Shown: positions 1-6,144 of the stretch, piece by piece | Layout of the letters: every line of letters begins with the position of its first letter | How positions within the stretch are numbered: position 1 is the first letter of the stretch | Assembly: GCA_021803405.1 (NCBI GenBank) | Contig: JAJZLO010000040.1 | Span: 1 to 11,137, forward strand | Source of the DNA: Microcaldota archaeon | Lineage (GTDB): Archaea > Micrarchaeota > Micrarchaeia > Micrarchaeales > CABMGC01 | Length of the DNA: 11,137 bases | Direction: 5' to 3' | Position numbers and translations under genes: made by a program | The notes under the pieces: model-generated | What the model was told of the DNA's origin: nothing | What the model saw: the letters and a program-made list of their open reading frames with translations, nothing else | Database searches by the model: none

Positions 1-21
1 CTTCGACATCTTTTCATTCAT
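1..21 (-). CDS. 5' end of an unidentified protein, cut by window edge
   Basis: Read on the minus strand from 21, the sequence gives ATG followed by six sense codons (MNEKMSK) and then leaves the window. A strong archaeal Shine-Dalgarno sequence, GGTGA (27-31 on the complement), sits 5 nt before this ATG, and A/T-rich TATA-like sequence lies further upstream (about 44-66). The start is supported by the SD and spacing only. Seven residues are too few to assign a family. If real, this gene is divergent from the PAC2 gene. Confidence 0.45.
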
Positions 22-67
22 TAATTTCACCAATAATTAATAAAGCATATATGTTTTTATATATATC

Positions 68-81
68 GACGTAATAACGTC
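68..81. promoter_or_regulatory. short inverted repeat in the divergent intergenic region
   Basis: GACGT (68-72) and ACGTC (77-81) form a perfect 5-bp inverted repeat with a 4-nt spacer, between the divergent minus-strand start at 21 and the PAC2 gene at 149. It stands out because the surrounding sequence is almost pure A/T. It could be an operator. The arms are short, so chance is possible. Confidence 0.3.
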
Positions 82-113
82 ATTAAAATATAACCTTAAT
101 TTGCTGTGCATTT

Positions 114-120
114 TTTAAAT
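114..120 (+). promoter_or_regulatory. TATA box of the PAC2 gene
   Basis: TTTAAAT at 114-120 is centred about 32 nt before the ATG at 149. Archaeal transcription starts roughly 25 bp past the TATA centre, so the transcript would begin within a few nucleotides of the ATG. It would be essentially leaderless, which fits the absence of a GGTG-type SD there. Confidence 0.45.
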
Positions 121-148
121 GTTATCTGCATTAATATAACTTGATTGT

Positions 149-889
149 ATGATAGAGATAACATTAAACAAAGAACAGCACATAGCTGGCTATACTATAA
201 TAGAGGCATTTCCAGGTATAGGTCTGGTAGGTCCTATGGCCGGCAGTTATATGATAGAAAAATTGGAGATGGAGTATGTTGGCAGAGTAGAAAGCGAGCT
301 GTTTCCACCAATCACTGCGATACATAAAAATATGCCAATGTTTCCAGCTAGAATATACAAGGCTGATAAATACAAATTAATTCTATTTATATCGGAGTTT
401 ACAATACCTCCTATTTTAGTACATCAACTTTCAGATGAGATACTTGCTTTCGCTAGGAAGTACTCTATAACTGAGATAATTTCTGTAGGCGGTATGCCTT
501 CAGAAAAGCCCAGTAATACTATATACGTTACATCTTGCGATAAAGATGTTGCAAAAAAAGCAGTAAAAACAGGGATTAAATTAATACAGGAAGGAGTTGT
601 AGCAGGAGTCAGTGCAGGACTTCTTGTAAAGGCTCCACAATATAAAATCTCTGCATTAAATATTCTTGTTGAGGTAAATCCCAATTTAATGGATCCAATA
701 TATGCCGAAATAGCAATAAATGGTTTAAATAAGCTTTTGGATATAAATATAGATCTAACAGAGCTAGACAAAGAAGCTAAAGATGTAGAAACAAAGATAA
801 AGGAGATGCTCAAAAAGGTAAAGGATACTCATGAAACATATGCATCAAGTGATAATGTTTCTGAGCAAGGACCATCTATGTATGCTTAA
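149..889 (+). CDS. PAC2 family protein (proteasome assembly chaperone-like)
   Basis: This 246-residue protein matches the archaeal PAC2 family (relatives of eukaryotic proteasome assembly chaperone 2). The N-terminal part carries the characteristic stretch FPGIGLVGPMAGSYMIEKL (about residues 21-39), followed by FPP-x-T-x-I and the glycine-rich I-x-S-V-G-G-M-P (about 110-117). A later G-V-x-A-G-V-S-A-G-L-L segment (about 150-160) is also typical. Residues about 200-228 are charged and probably form a coiled coil, then a short polar tail. There is no signal peptide, so it should be cytosolic. Archaeal members are proposed to assist proteasome or other complex assembly, but their exact role is not settled. 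The ATG is preferred because a TATA box makes it near-leaderless. The tRNA-Leu gene begins 7 nt after the stop, so the two may be co-transcribed. Confidence 0.85.
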   Translation: MIEITLNKEQHIAGYTIIEAFPGIGLVGPMAGSYMIEKLEMEYVGRVESELFPPITAIHKNMPMFPARIYKADKYKLILFISEFTIPPILVHQLSDEILAFARKYSITEIISVGGMPSEKPSNTIYVTSCDKDVAKKAVKTGIKLIQEGVVAGVSAGLLVKAPQYKISALNILVEVNPNLMDPIYAEIAINGLNKLLDINIDLTELDKEAKDVETKIKEMLKKVKDTHETYASSDNVSEQGPSMYA

Positions 890-896
890 TTATATT

Positions 897-1001
897 GCAG
901 GGGTGGCAGAGTCTGGTCTGGCTCAAAAGCCACGGAAAAACGCGCAGGACTTAAGATCCTGTGGCTTAGCGCCTTCGTGAGTTCAAATCTCACCCCCTGC
1001 A
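897..1001 (+). tRNA. tRNA-Leu(UAA) with an enlarged, probably intron-bearing D-arm
   Basis: The acceptor stem is GCAGGGG (897-903) paired with CCCCTGC (994-1000), with A73 at 1001. The anticodon arm is CAGGA/CTTAAGA/TCCTG (945-961) with anticodon TAA at 952-954. A 15-nt variable arm (962-976) marks a class II tRNA, and the T-arm is GTGAG/TTCAAAT/CTCAC (977-993). Together these identify leucine, UAA. The D-region (906-944) is 39 nt, about 17-20 nt longer than usual for archaeal tRNA-Leu. The extra sequence contains a hairpin, TGGCT/CAAA/AGCCA (919-932), between the invariant GGT and the 3' side of the D-stem. I infer a non-canonical intron but could not fix its ends or a full bulge-helix-bulge motif. 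After trimming, the D-stem would still have an A-C mismatch. CCA is not encoded. Confidence 0.88.
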
Positions 1002-1009
1002 ATGGCTAT

Positions 1010-1020
1010 ATTTTTTGTTT
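1010..1020 (+). terminator. T-rich terminator after tRNA-Leu
   Basis: The run ATTTTTTGTTT begins 9 nt after the discriminator base of tRNA-Leu and lies before the promoter of the next gene. Archaeal RNA polymerase terminates at such T-tracts without needing a hairpin. This is inferred from composition and position only. Confidence 0.4.
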
Positions 1021-1071
1021 GTACTTTTCAGCAGTTTTTTGACACTACAATGGCACGTTTTTATGACAAAA

Positions 1072-1082
1072 GAATAAATAAT
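1072..1082 (+). promoter_or_regulatory. TATA-like promoter of the secreted DUF4382-like gene
   Basis: AATAAATAAT is centred about 31 nt before the ATG at 1108, the spacing expected for a leaderless archaeal start. No GGTG-type SD precedes the ATG, which agrees with leaderless initiation. A second A/T-rich stretch at 1090-1099 is too close to the ATG to serve. Confidence 0.35.
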
Positions 1083-1107
1083 ATGCGCTATATTTTATAC
1101 TGTTTAA

Positions 1108-2466
1108 ATGTCAAAAAAAGGCAAATTTTCGATATTAATACTATTGGTCTTAATCTTAATCCTAGCGGTTTCAGTTTTTTATAATAGCCCTGGAAAATCC
1201 TCTAATTTTTCAAGCACTCATAAAATAATATCATTATTTTTATCAGATCCTTTTTCTTTACCTGCAGGAACTAATGCAATAATATTTAATTATTCTGAAA
1301 TTACTTTATTTTCAACAGTTTCAAATAAACAAAATAGTACAAACTTAATCTCTAACGGCTATGCTGAGTTTTATAGATCAGAAAACACAACAACACTTCT
1401 GGGATATGTTTATGTGCCATTAAACTCTACACTTAACAATCTAACAATAAAATTAAACGGCGCTGCGGTAGAGATAAACAATACCTTTTACAATTTAAGC
1501 ATTCCAAATAAGACAGTTCATGCAATTATATTAAGCAATGGAACTATAACTCAAAATACTACTGTAGTTGCATATTTTTCCGGAGCAGTATTGCCAATAT
1601 TTTTAAATAACAGCATTAGATTTTTTTCAGAACCTTCTGCAATAGCAACATCTTTTAGCTCAAATAACTCTAATAAAAAAACACAACCTGCAATTTATTA
1701 TAAAAATATAAGCACGCAAAAAGTTTCTATCGAAAATGTCAAACTGTCTTCTGAAGGAAATAAGACATCATTTACTATAATCTTGGTGGATAATTCGTCA
1801 TTGCCTGTTTTTATAAATACAATATCAATATCTGGTATGATGGGCGTATCTGGTCTGAAAAACCTAAGTACATTAAACATATCTGAAATAGGAAAGTTGA
1901 AAAACATAATAAATTACAGTTTTATAAACAATGTTACAAAAAATGTAAATACCTCAATATTAAACGGATATCTCTCAAATATACTTAATTATTTAAAACC
2001 CATATCCTCAAAACTTCCATTAAGTTCAATATCAAATTCATTATCTGGGATAACTGGCTATATAGGCCAAAATTTATCGCCATCTTTAATAAATAAATTA
2101 GAAAGCATCAATTACTCTTATATAGGGAAAAATATACCTAAAAATATCTCTCAAAATCTTACATATGTAGCTAAGAATATAGAAGATGGGTATTTAAATT
2201 CTTTAGATTATAAAGAAGGTCAGCTTGCAACTGCCGTATTTATTCCTGAAATGAATGGAACATTACTAGTCCCTTCATCAAACATAAGCTCCATATATTT
2301 AGGAGGGGCTTATCTTCTGCCAAAAGAGGCAACGACCTTTACATATTATGGAAGTATAACCTTTGCGGGGAATAGTATATTTATACCTATTCAAAACAAT
2401 AACTATACTGTATGGGTTATAGGCAATAATGGCATTGCGTTTAATAAAAACATTACTGCAGTGTAG
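1108..2466 (+). CDS. membrane-anchored or secreted sequon-rich protein with DUF4382-like domain
   Basis: The product has 452 residues. Residues 1-25 are a lysine-led hydrophobic helix, either a signal peptide or an N-terminal anchor, followed by an exterior part with more than 20 N-x-S/T sequons. Residues about 38-180 resemble the DUF4382 fold: L-F-L-S-D-P-F-S-L-P-A-G opens it and alternating beta-strand patterns follow. Residues about 205-245 look like an Ig-like strand pair. Residues about 255-365 are a low-complexity, probably helical insert rich in N, S, I, L and K. Residues 398-452 form a C-terminal beta module ending in a GNNG-x(5)-N-x-T pattern. The N-terminal, Ig-like and C-terminal modules recur in the exterior half of the 4427-6082 protein, so the two are paralogues. 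Function is unknown; an S-layer-associated or ligand-binding surface protein is plausible. A leaderless promoter precedes it. Confidence 0.75.
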   Translation: MSKKGKFSILILLVLILILAVSVFYNSPGKSSNFSSTHKIISLFLSDPFSLPAGTNAIIFNYSEITLFSTVSNKQNSTNLISNGYAEFYRSENTTTLLGYVYVPLNSTLNNLTIKLNGAAVEINNTFYNLSIPNKTVHAIILSNGTITQNTTVVAYFSGAVLPIFLNNSIRFFSEPSAIATSFSSNNSNKKTQPAIYYKNISTQKVSIENVKLSSEGNKTSFTIILVDNSSLPVFINTISISGMMGVSGLKNLSTLNISEIGKLKNIINYSFINNVTKNVNTSILNGYLSNILNYLKPISSKLPLSSISNSLSGITGYIGQNLSPSLINKLESINYSYIGKNIPKNISQNLTYVAKNIEDGYLNSLDYKEGQLATAVFIPEMNGTLLVPSSNISSIYLGGAYLLPKEATTFTYYGSITFAGNSIFIPIQNNNYTVWVIGNNGIAFNKNITAV

Positions 2467-2520
2467 AATATATAAGAATTAACTATTAATAAAAAAATAA
2501 AAATATACTAAAGTGATAAT

Positions 2521-2934
2521 ATGGGAATATTTGATTTATTCGGCAAGAAAAATGTATCTGAAGATCTTAGCAAAAAAACACCCTTTATTCTTACAACTGA
2601 GTTTGTTCCATATCATATAAAATCTAAGGAAAAAAACAGCTGTGCAGTAAATATAAAAATTAAAAATACTACTCCGGAGCCAGTGTTAAGCTCTATAATA
2701 ATAGAGCTACCAAAACAACTAAGTTTTGATGCGATGGGGATCTCAAAGCAAAAAGAACTAAGGATAGGCAATATAGGTCCGAACGAAGAGAAATTTTCCT
2801 CAATAGATGTATATGGAGGCCTGGCTACAGATAAAGGAAATTATACCATTACCTTTACTGCATTTATACATTATAGGGACTATGCCCATGTAATAAATGA
2901 AATGAGGAAAAGATCAATCCTTGAAGCTATATAA
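2521..2934 (+). CDS. conserved-looking small beta-sandwich protein, function unknown
   Basis: The product has 137 residues, no signal peptide and no membrane segment, so it is likely cytosolic. It opens with MGIFDLFGKK, a short amphipathic start seen in many small archaeal proteins. From about residue 22 on it alternates polar and hydrophobic residues in strands (VNIKIKN, SIIIELP, ITFTAFIHY), with an N-G-P-x-E-E turn. This suggests a single Ig-like or arrestin-like beta-sandwich. It ends in HYRDY followed by a basic helix (about residues 116-133). I recognise no named family. The partial SD GTGAT (2513-2517) lies 3 nt before the ATG. The gene is 54 bp after the DUF4382-like gene and may be co-transcribed with it. 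Its 3' end overlaps the convergent winged-helix gene by 8 bp. Confidence 0.7.
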   Translation: MGIFDLFGKKNVSEDLSKKTPFILTTEFVPYHIKSKEKNSCAVNIKIKNTTPEPVLSSIIIELPKQLSFDAMGISKQKELRIGNIGPNEEKFSSIDVYGGLATDKGNYTITFTAFIHYRDYAHVINEMRKRSILEAI

Positions 2935-3235
2935 TTTTTCTATCATCGTCTTTTTTATCGGCCATGGGACTTTTAATAGATTCTGTGATTTTTTGTATTT
3001 GTTCTGTTATGTCTCTTCCTTTTTTTGTAAGTGTTATTTCCTTTATCCTTCCATGTTTTTCAGATAATATTATACCTACTTTTTCACAAGATGCCAAGAA
3101 TCTGCTTGTATGTACATAAGTAACTCCAGTAATTTTCGCTATATCTGAGATATACAGCTTTTTATCCTGTTTTAAAAGTGCAATAAGTATCCTAATTTGT
3201 TTTTCTTTAAATATCAATATGCTATTTTCGTTCAT
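2927..3235 (-). CDS. winged-helix (MarR-like) transcriptional regulator
   Basis: The product has 102 residues from ATG at 3235; a TTG at 3244 would add three residues. Residues about 10-75 form a winged helix: KQIRILIALLKQ (helix 1), YISDIAKITGV (helix 2), YVHTSRFLASCEKVGII (recognition helix), then a wing HGRIKEITLTKKG. A helix (about 78-88) and a charged tail containing DKKDDDRK follow. The fold matches small archaeal MarR/PadR-like DNA-binding proteins, which act as dimers; no ligand or metal-binding motif is visible. It is divergent from the PRC-barrel/RNase HII operon, and the shared region holds an 18-bp palindrome over the TATA box. Control of itself and of that operon is therefore a reasonable inference. 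Tail-to-tail overlap with the preceding gene is 8 bp. Confidence 0.75.
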   Translation of the reverse strand: MNENSILIFKEKQIRILIALLKQDKKLYISDIAKITGVTYVHTSRFLASCEKVGIILSEKHGRIKEITLTKKGRDITEQIQKITESIKSPMADKKDDDRKII

Positions 3236-3292
3236 AATATCCAATTTTATACCAAATGGGCAGAGGTAATTAATAACATTGATTTCTTAGAT

Positions 3293-3310
3293 AAGTATAT
3301 AAATATACTT
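3293..3310. promoter_or_regulatory. palindromic TATA element between divergent regulator and PRC-barrel genes
   Basis: AAGTATAT (3293-3300) and ATATACTT (3303-3310) form a perfect 8-bp inverted repeat around a 2-nt centre that includes a good TATA box. For the plus gene this predicts a start near 3326 and a leader of about 23 nt with the SD AGGTG. For the minus gene it predicts a start near 3276 and a leader of about 40 nt. The symmetry fits either a bidirectional promoter or a dimer operator for the winged-helix protein. A/T palindromes are common in AT-rich DNA, so the operator role is only inferred. Confidence 0.45.
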
Positions 3311-3348
3311 CATTATATATTTTTAGATATTCCCAATTAGGTGTATAT

Positions 3349-3603
3349 ATGGTAAAGTATATGATAGCAGAACAGCTTGTAGGTAAAGAAGTGGTAACCA
3401 GCGATGGTTTTGATCTTGGCAAATTCGTAGATGCTGAAGTAAATGAGGGCAGCGGAAAGTTGAATATTCTTTTCATAGAGCCTAACGTAGATAGCGAGTT
3501 AGTAAGCAAGATGTCAGTGAAGAGTGGAAAGTTAAGTGTTCCATATACTAGCGTTCTAGCGGTTAATGACTTCATAGTAGTAGATAGAAAAGGATTAGTC
3601 TAA
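3349..3603 (+). CDS. single-domain PRC-barrel protein
   Basis: The 84-residue product is one PRC-barrel domain. It opens with IAEQLVGKEVVTSDGFDLG, the usual entry of the fold, continues with K-x-V-D-A-E-V and a strand K-L-N-I-L-F-I-E, and closes with SVPYTSVLAVNDFIVVDR, typical of the last strands. There is no signal or membrane segment. The ATG at 3349 is supported by the SD AGGTG (3339-3343) with 5-nt spacing; the internal ATG at 3361 is a less likely start. Small archaeal PRC-barrel proteins are adaptor-like, and in haloarchaea PRC-barrel proteins (CdpB1/CdpB2) act in FtsZ-based division. Whether this one does is unknown. Ten nucleotides separate its stop from the RNase HII start, and the RNase HII SD lies directly after the stop codon, so the two form an operon. 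Confidence 0.85.
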   Translation: MVKYMIAEQLVGKEVVTSDGFDLGKFVDAEVNEGSGKLNILFIEPNVDSELVSKMSVKSGKLSVPYTSVLAVNDFIVVDRKGLV

Positions 3604-3609
3604 GGTGAT
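3604..3609 (+). promoter_or_regulatory. Shine-Dalgarno sequence that defines the RNase HII start
   Basis: GGTGAT directly follows the PRC-barrel TAA and matches the 3' end of archaeal 16S rRNA (complement of ATCACC). It ends 4 nt before the ATT at 3614. No ATG, GTG or TTG in the RNase HII frame lies between the in-frame TAA at 3611 and the catalytic DEAGRG codons, so this SD points to ATT as the initiation codon. Confidence 0.65.
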
Positions 3610-3613
3610 TTAA

Positions 3614-4330
3614 ATTTTAATTGCCGGTGGCGACGAAGCCGGTCGTGGAGCAGTTGTAGGTCCATTAGTAATAAGCTTAGTTAGTATCTCTAAAGGAAAG
3701 GAGAGCAAGCTTGCAAAGATAGGGGTCAGGGACTCTAAACTGCTGACACGTAGAAAAAGACTTTTTTTGTTCGATGAGATATACTCTTTAGCAGAAGAAA
3801 TAAAGATCTATAAAATAACTAATACAGAAATAAATAAAGCCATGTCAAGCAAAATCTCAATAAACGAGCTTGAAGCACTTAATTTTGCTAAACTTATAGA
3901 CTCATTTGAAAGTAATCCTGAACGTATATTTTTAGACTCTCCAGATGTAATTTCTGAAAGATTTGGCGTTAGGGTAAGCCTCTTTTCAAAGAACAAGATG
4001 CTGGTCGATGGTATTAAATACTCTGCAGAAGAAAGAAAAAACAAGGAAAAGATAAAGATAATATCCGAGCATAAGGCAGACGCAAGATATCCTGTAGTCT
4101 CTGCTGCAAGCATAATATCCAAAGTAACAAGAGATAAAGAAATAGAAAAAATAAAGGAAAGTACTGGTATTGATATAGGCTCTGGCTATCCTTCAGATTC
4201 ATACACTATAAATGCCATAAGAGAAAATCTAGGTACTGGTTTGCTTATGCCATATCTGCGTCATGAGTGGCAAACAATAAAAAATATACGTCAGTTAAAA
4301 ATCGACGATTTTATATTAAAACTAAAATAA
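3614..4330 (+). CDS. rnhB: ribonuclease HII, apparent AUU start
   Basis: RNase HII cleaves the RNA strand of RNA-DNA hybrids and nicks at single ribonucleotides in DNA. From ATT at 3614 the product has 238 residues, normal for the archaeal enzyme. The start motif GGDEAGRGAVVGPLV (residues 5-19) supplies catalytic Asp7 and Glu8. R-D-S-K-x-L-T follows at 39-45. Asp108 in F-L-D-S-P-D and Asp174 in S-K-V-T-R-D complete the DEDD set, with EHKADARYPVVSAASII (about 152-168) and GSGYPSD (189-195) as family hallmarks. A start at the in-frame TTG at 3767 would delete Asp7, Glu8 and about 51 residues and is rejected. An in-frame TAA at 3611 rules out any earlier start. The position normally occupied by I in GIDEAGRG is G here. 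It is the second gene of the operon with the PRC-barrel protein. Confidence 0.92.
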   Translation: MLIAGGDEAGRGAVVGPLVISLVSISKGKESKLAKIGVRDSKLLTRRKRLFLFDEIYSLAEEIKIYKITNTEINKAMSSKISINELEALNFAKLIDSFESNPERIFLDSPDVISERFGVRVSLFSKNKMLVDGIKYSAEERKNKEKIKIISEHKADARYPVVSAASIISKVTRDKEIEKIKESTGIDIGSGYPSDSYTINAIRENLGTGLLMPYLRHEWQTIKNIRQLKIDDFILKLK

Positions 4331-4347
4331 TCATTTTAACGACTGAA

Positions 4348-4391
4348 AACCGAAATATAACCAAATCAAAACCAAAGTAAAACCAAATCTA
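4348..4391 (+). repeat. four 11-bp tandem repeats abutting the promoter of the membrane regulator
   Basis: Four consecutive 11-bp units begin at 4348, 4359, 4370 and 4381: AACCGAAATAT, AACCAAATCAA, AACCAAAGTAA and AACCAAATCTA. The first seven positions are AACC(A/G)AA in every copy, the spacing is exactly 11 bp, and the last unit ends where the TATA box begins. Repeats near one helical turn place the same bases on one DNA face, the usual arrangement for cooperative binding of a regulator. The heptamer array was not seen elsewhere in the window. Confidence 0.8.
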
Positions 4392-4400
4392 TTTATAAAT
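4392..4400 (+). promoter_or_regulatory. TATA box of the membrane winged-helix gene
   Basis: TTTATAAAT is centred about 31 nt before the ATG at 4427, predicting a transcript that starts only a few nucleotides before the ATG. The position where BRE would lie is occupied by the last 11-bp repeat, so a protein bound there could either block or help TBP/TFB. Confidence 0.6.
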
Positions 4401-4426
4401 GCGACGCATAAATATTTTTGAGTTCT

Positions 4427-6082
4427 ATGAGTAAGATTGGAAAGACAAAGAAGGATATACTTAAGATTCTTTCAAAGAAGCAGTACACTATAACTGACAT
4501 CAGCAATATTCTGCATTTATCTCCTTCTACTGTAAAGCAGCATTTCGACGAGCTTCAAGAAATGGGAGCTATAGAACTCGTACAGAATGAGTTTATAAAG
4601 AGGTGGAAGTACTACAAAGCAACTCCAAACTTCAATCTATCTGTTGGAAAATCTGAAAATCAGTTCAAAAATATAGTTCCGTATGCTGTAGGTTCATTCT
4701 TTTTATTGATTGCAATATCTGCTATAATTCTTTTTTCTGGTGTTTTACATAACGCATCTCAAAGTACCTCTACTTTGAATTCATCAAAAAATACATCTAT
4801 TAATAATAGCGGATCTGGGTTTATTCTTTCACTTGCACTTACCGATCCTCCGCATGTGCCTGCAAATACTAAAGAATTAATCTTAAATTATTCTTCGTTT
4901 TCAGTAAATGTTTTAGATAACAATGGTAAATACTCGTGGATAAATGAAACTGGAAGCGGAAGCGTTAATTTGATGTCATTGGTAAATGTAAGTCAAATAC
5001 TCGGAAATGCTAATTTGGCATCTGGAGATAAAGTAATTGGAGCTTCATTATCTATAAAATCTGCAAGTATAGAGATAGGGAATACTACATATCCTGTTGT
5101 AATCACACAAAAAAAATTATATGCAAATCTTTCATCAAATATAACTATTGATTCAAACTCAAGCATATTACTAGACTTCTCTCCTACAGTTTCAAGCATA
5201 TACTCTCAAAACACAACAACCTTTGTTATGCTTCCATCGATAAAAGCTGTATTTTATGGCAATTATACATACCAGGGCGGTAATAAGTATGCAATAGGTA
5301 AAAAAATAAATTTAAGCTACAATCAAATATCATATTTGGGTAAGTTTAAATCTAATCTTACAATACTCTATGCTAATGTAACGCAGTTTAAAAATTTCTC
5401 AAACCTTTCTTATTCTATATCAATAAAAATAAAAAATAATGGAAGCAAGGCAATGTCTATAAAACAGGTAATATTCTCTGGACAGCTTACTTCTCATATA
5501 TTTGCCAATAATGGCTCAGAGATAATCATACGCAACTATGGATTTCCAAACTGGAAGCTTAATATATCAAACATGCCTACAACAGTTCAACAAAGGCAGA
5601 TAAGGATAATATCAAACATTGGCAATAACAGAGCCCTAAACGATGATTATAACGATAATTATAACAGCATGTTAGTTCAAGGCAAAACTTATTCTAATTA
5701 TTCAAATGCCACTTTTGTAAATAAAAAAATGTTTAATAGCACGCAGGTTAACAGATCGGATAATCTTATAAGAATAGGATTCGGTGGACAATATGTTTCA
5801 GAAGAGGATGTGGGGATAAATATGGTTTACCTACATCAGATCATGTTCTTTATTTCTCAAAATGGAAGCATGATTCTTCCTCAAAACAACTCAGCTTTGT
5901 ACATGCTAAACAACTCAGGTTACTCTATAGCTCCTGGTGCTACGGCTACTATTACATTCAATGGAGTTATATCCTGTGGAAATGGCAAGATATTTGGAAC
6001 TCTTCTAAATGGGAGTACCTACAATTTAATTATACTTGGAAATAACGGCTCATTTTCACATTCAAATGTCACGGTTAATTGA
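4427..6082 (+). CDS. membrane one-component regulator: winged helix, TM helix, DUF4382-like exterior
   Basis: The product has 551 residues from ATG 4427; a TTG at 4418 would add three. Residues about 5-70 form an ArsR-like winged helix: KKDILKILSKK, a second helix ITDISNILHL, a recognition helix SPSTVKQHFDELQEMGAIEL and a basic wing. Residues about 83-107 are one hydrophobic transmembrane helix. The rest has more than 20 N-x-S/T sequons and should face outside. Residues about 132-277 match the DUF4382 pattern (L-A-L-T-D-P-P-H-V-P-A-N, then an L-L-D-F strand). Residues about 325-355 are Ig-like, about 405-455 are a polar insert, and about 497-551 repeat the C-terminal module of the 1108-2466 protein. 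The layout suggests direct signal transfer from surface to DNA, like ToxR-type proteins, but target and ligand are unknown. Its leaderless promoter is preceded by an 11-bp repeat array that may be its own binding site. Confidence 0.82.
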   Translation: MSKIGKTKKDILKILSKKQYTITDISNILHLSPSTVKQHFDELQEMGAIELVQNEFIKRWKYYKATPNFNLSVGKSENQFKNIVPYAVGSFFLLIAISAIILFSGVLHNASQSTSTLNSSKNTSINNSGSGFILSLALTDPPHVPANTKELILNYSSFSVNVLDNNGKYSWINETGSGSVNLMSLVNVSQILGNANLASGDKVIGASLSIKSASIEIGNTTYPVVITQKKLYANLSSNITIDSNSSILLDFSPTVSSIYSQNTTTFVMLPSIKAVFYGNYTYQGGNKYAIGKKINLSYNQISYLGKFKSNLTILYANVTQFKNFSNLSYSISIKIKNNGSKAMSIKQVIFSGQLTSHIFANNGSEIIIRNYGFPNWKLNISNMPTTVQQRQIRIISNIGNNRALNDDYNDNYNSMLVQGKTYSNYSNATFVNKKMFNSTQVNRSDNLIRIGFGGQYVSEEDVGINMVYLHQIMFFISQNGSMILPQNNSALYMLNNSGYSIAPGATATITFNGVISCGNGKIFGTLLNGSTYNLIILGNNGSFSHSNVTVN

Positions 6083-6144
6083 AAGTAAAAATACAAACCA
6101 AGCAGTCTCTAAAGTTTACACATTTACATTTACATATACAAAAA

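Noticed and set aside
919..932. CTCAAAA read as a tRNA-Leu(CAA) anticodon loop
   Set aside because: Its flanks do not form a 5-bp stem around a 7-nt loop, whereas CAGGA/CTTAAGA/TCCTG at 945-961 is a perfect anticodon arm.
1002..1184. 60-codon ORF after tRNA-Leu
   Set aside because: It overlaps the start of the DUF4382-like gene in another frame and runs through the terminator and promoter; it shows no protein-like pattern.
3767..4330. Shorter RNase HII start at TTG 3767
   Set aside because: It would remove the catalytic DEAGRG motif, which lies in the same open frame upstream and has a well-placed SD.
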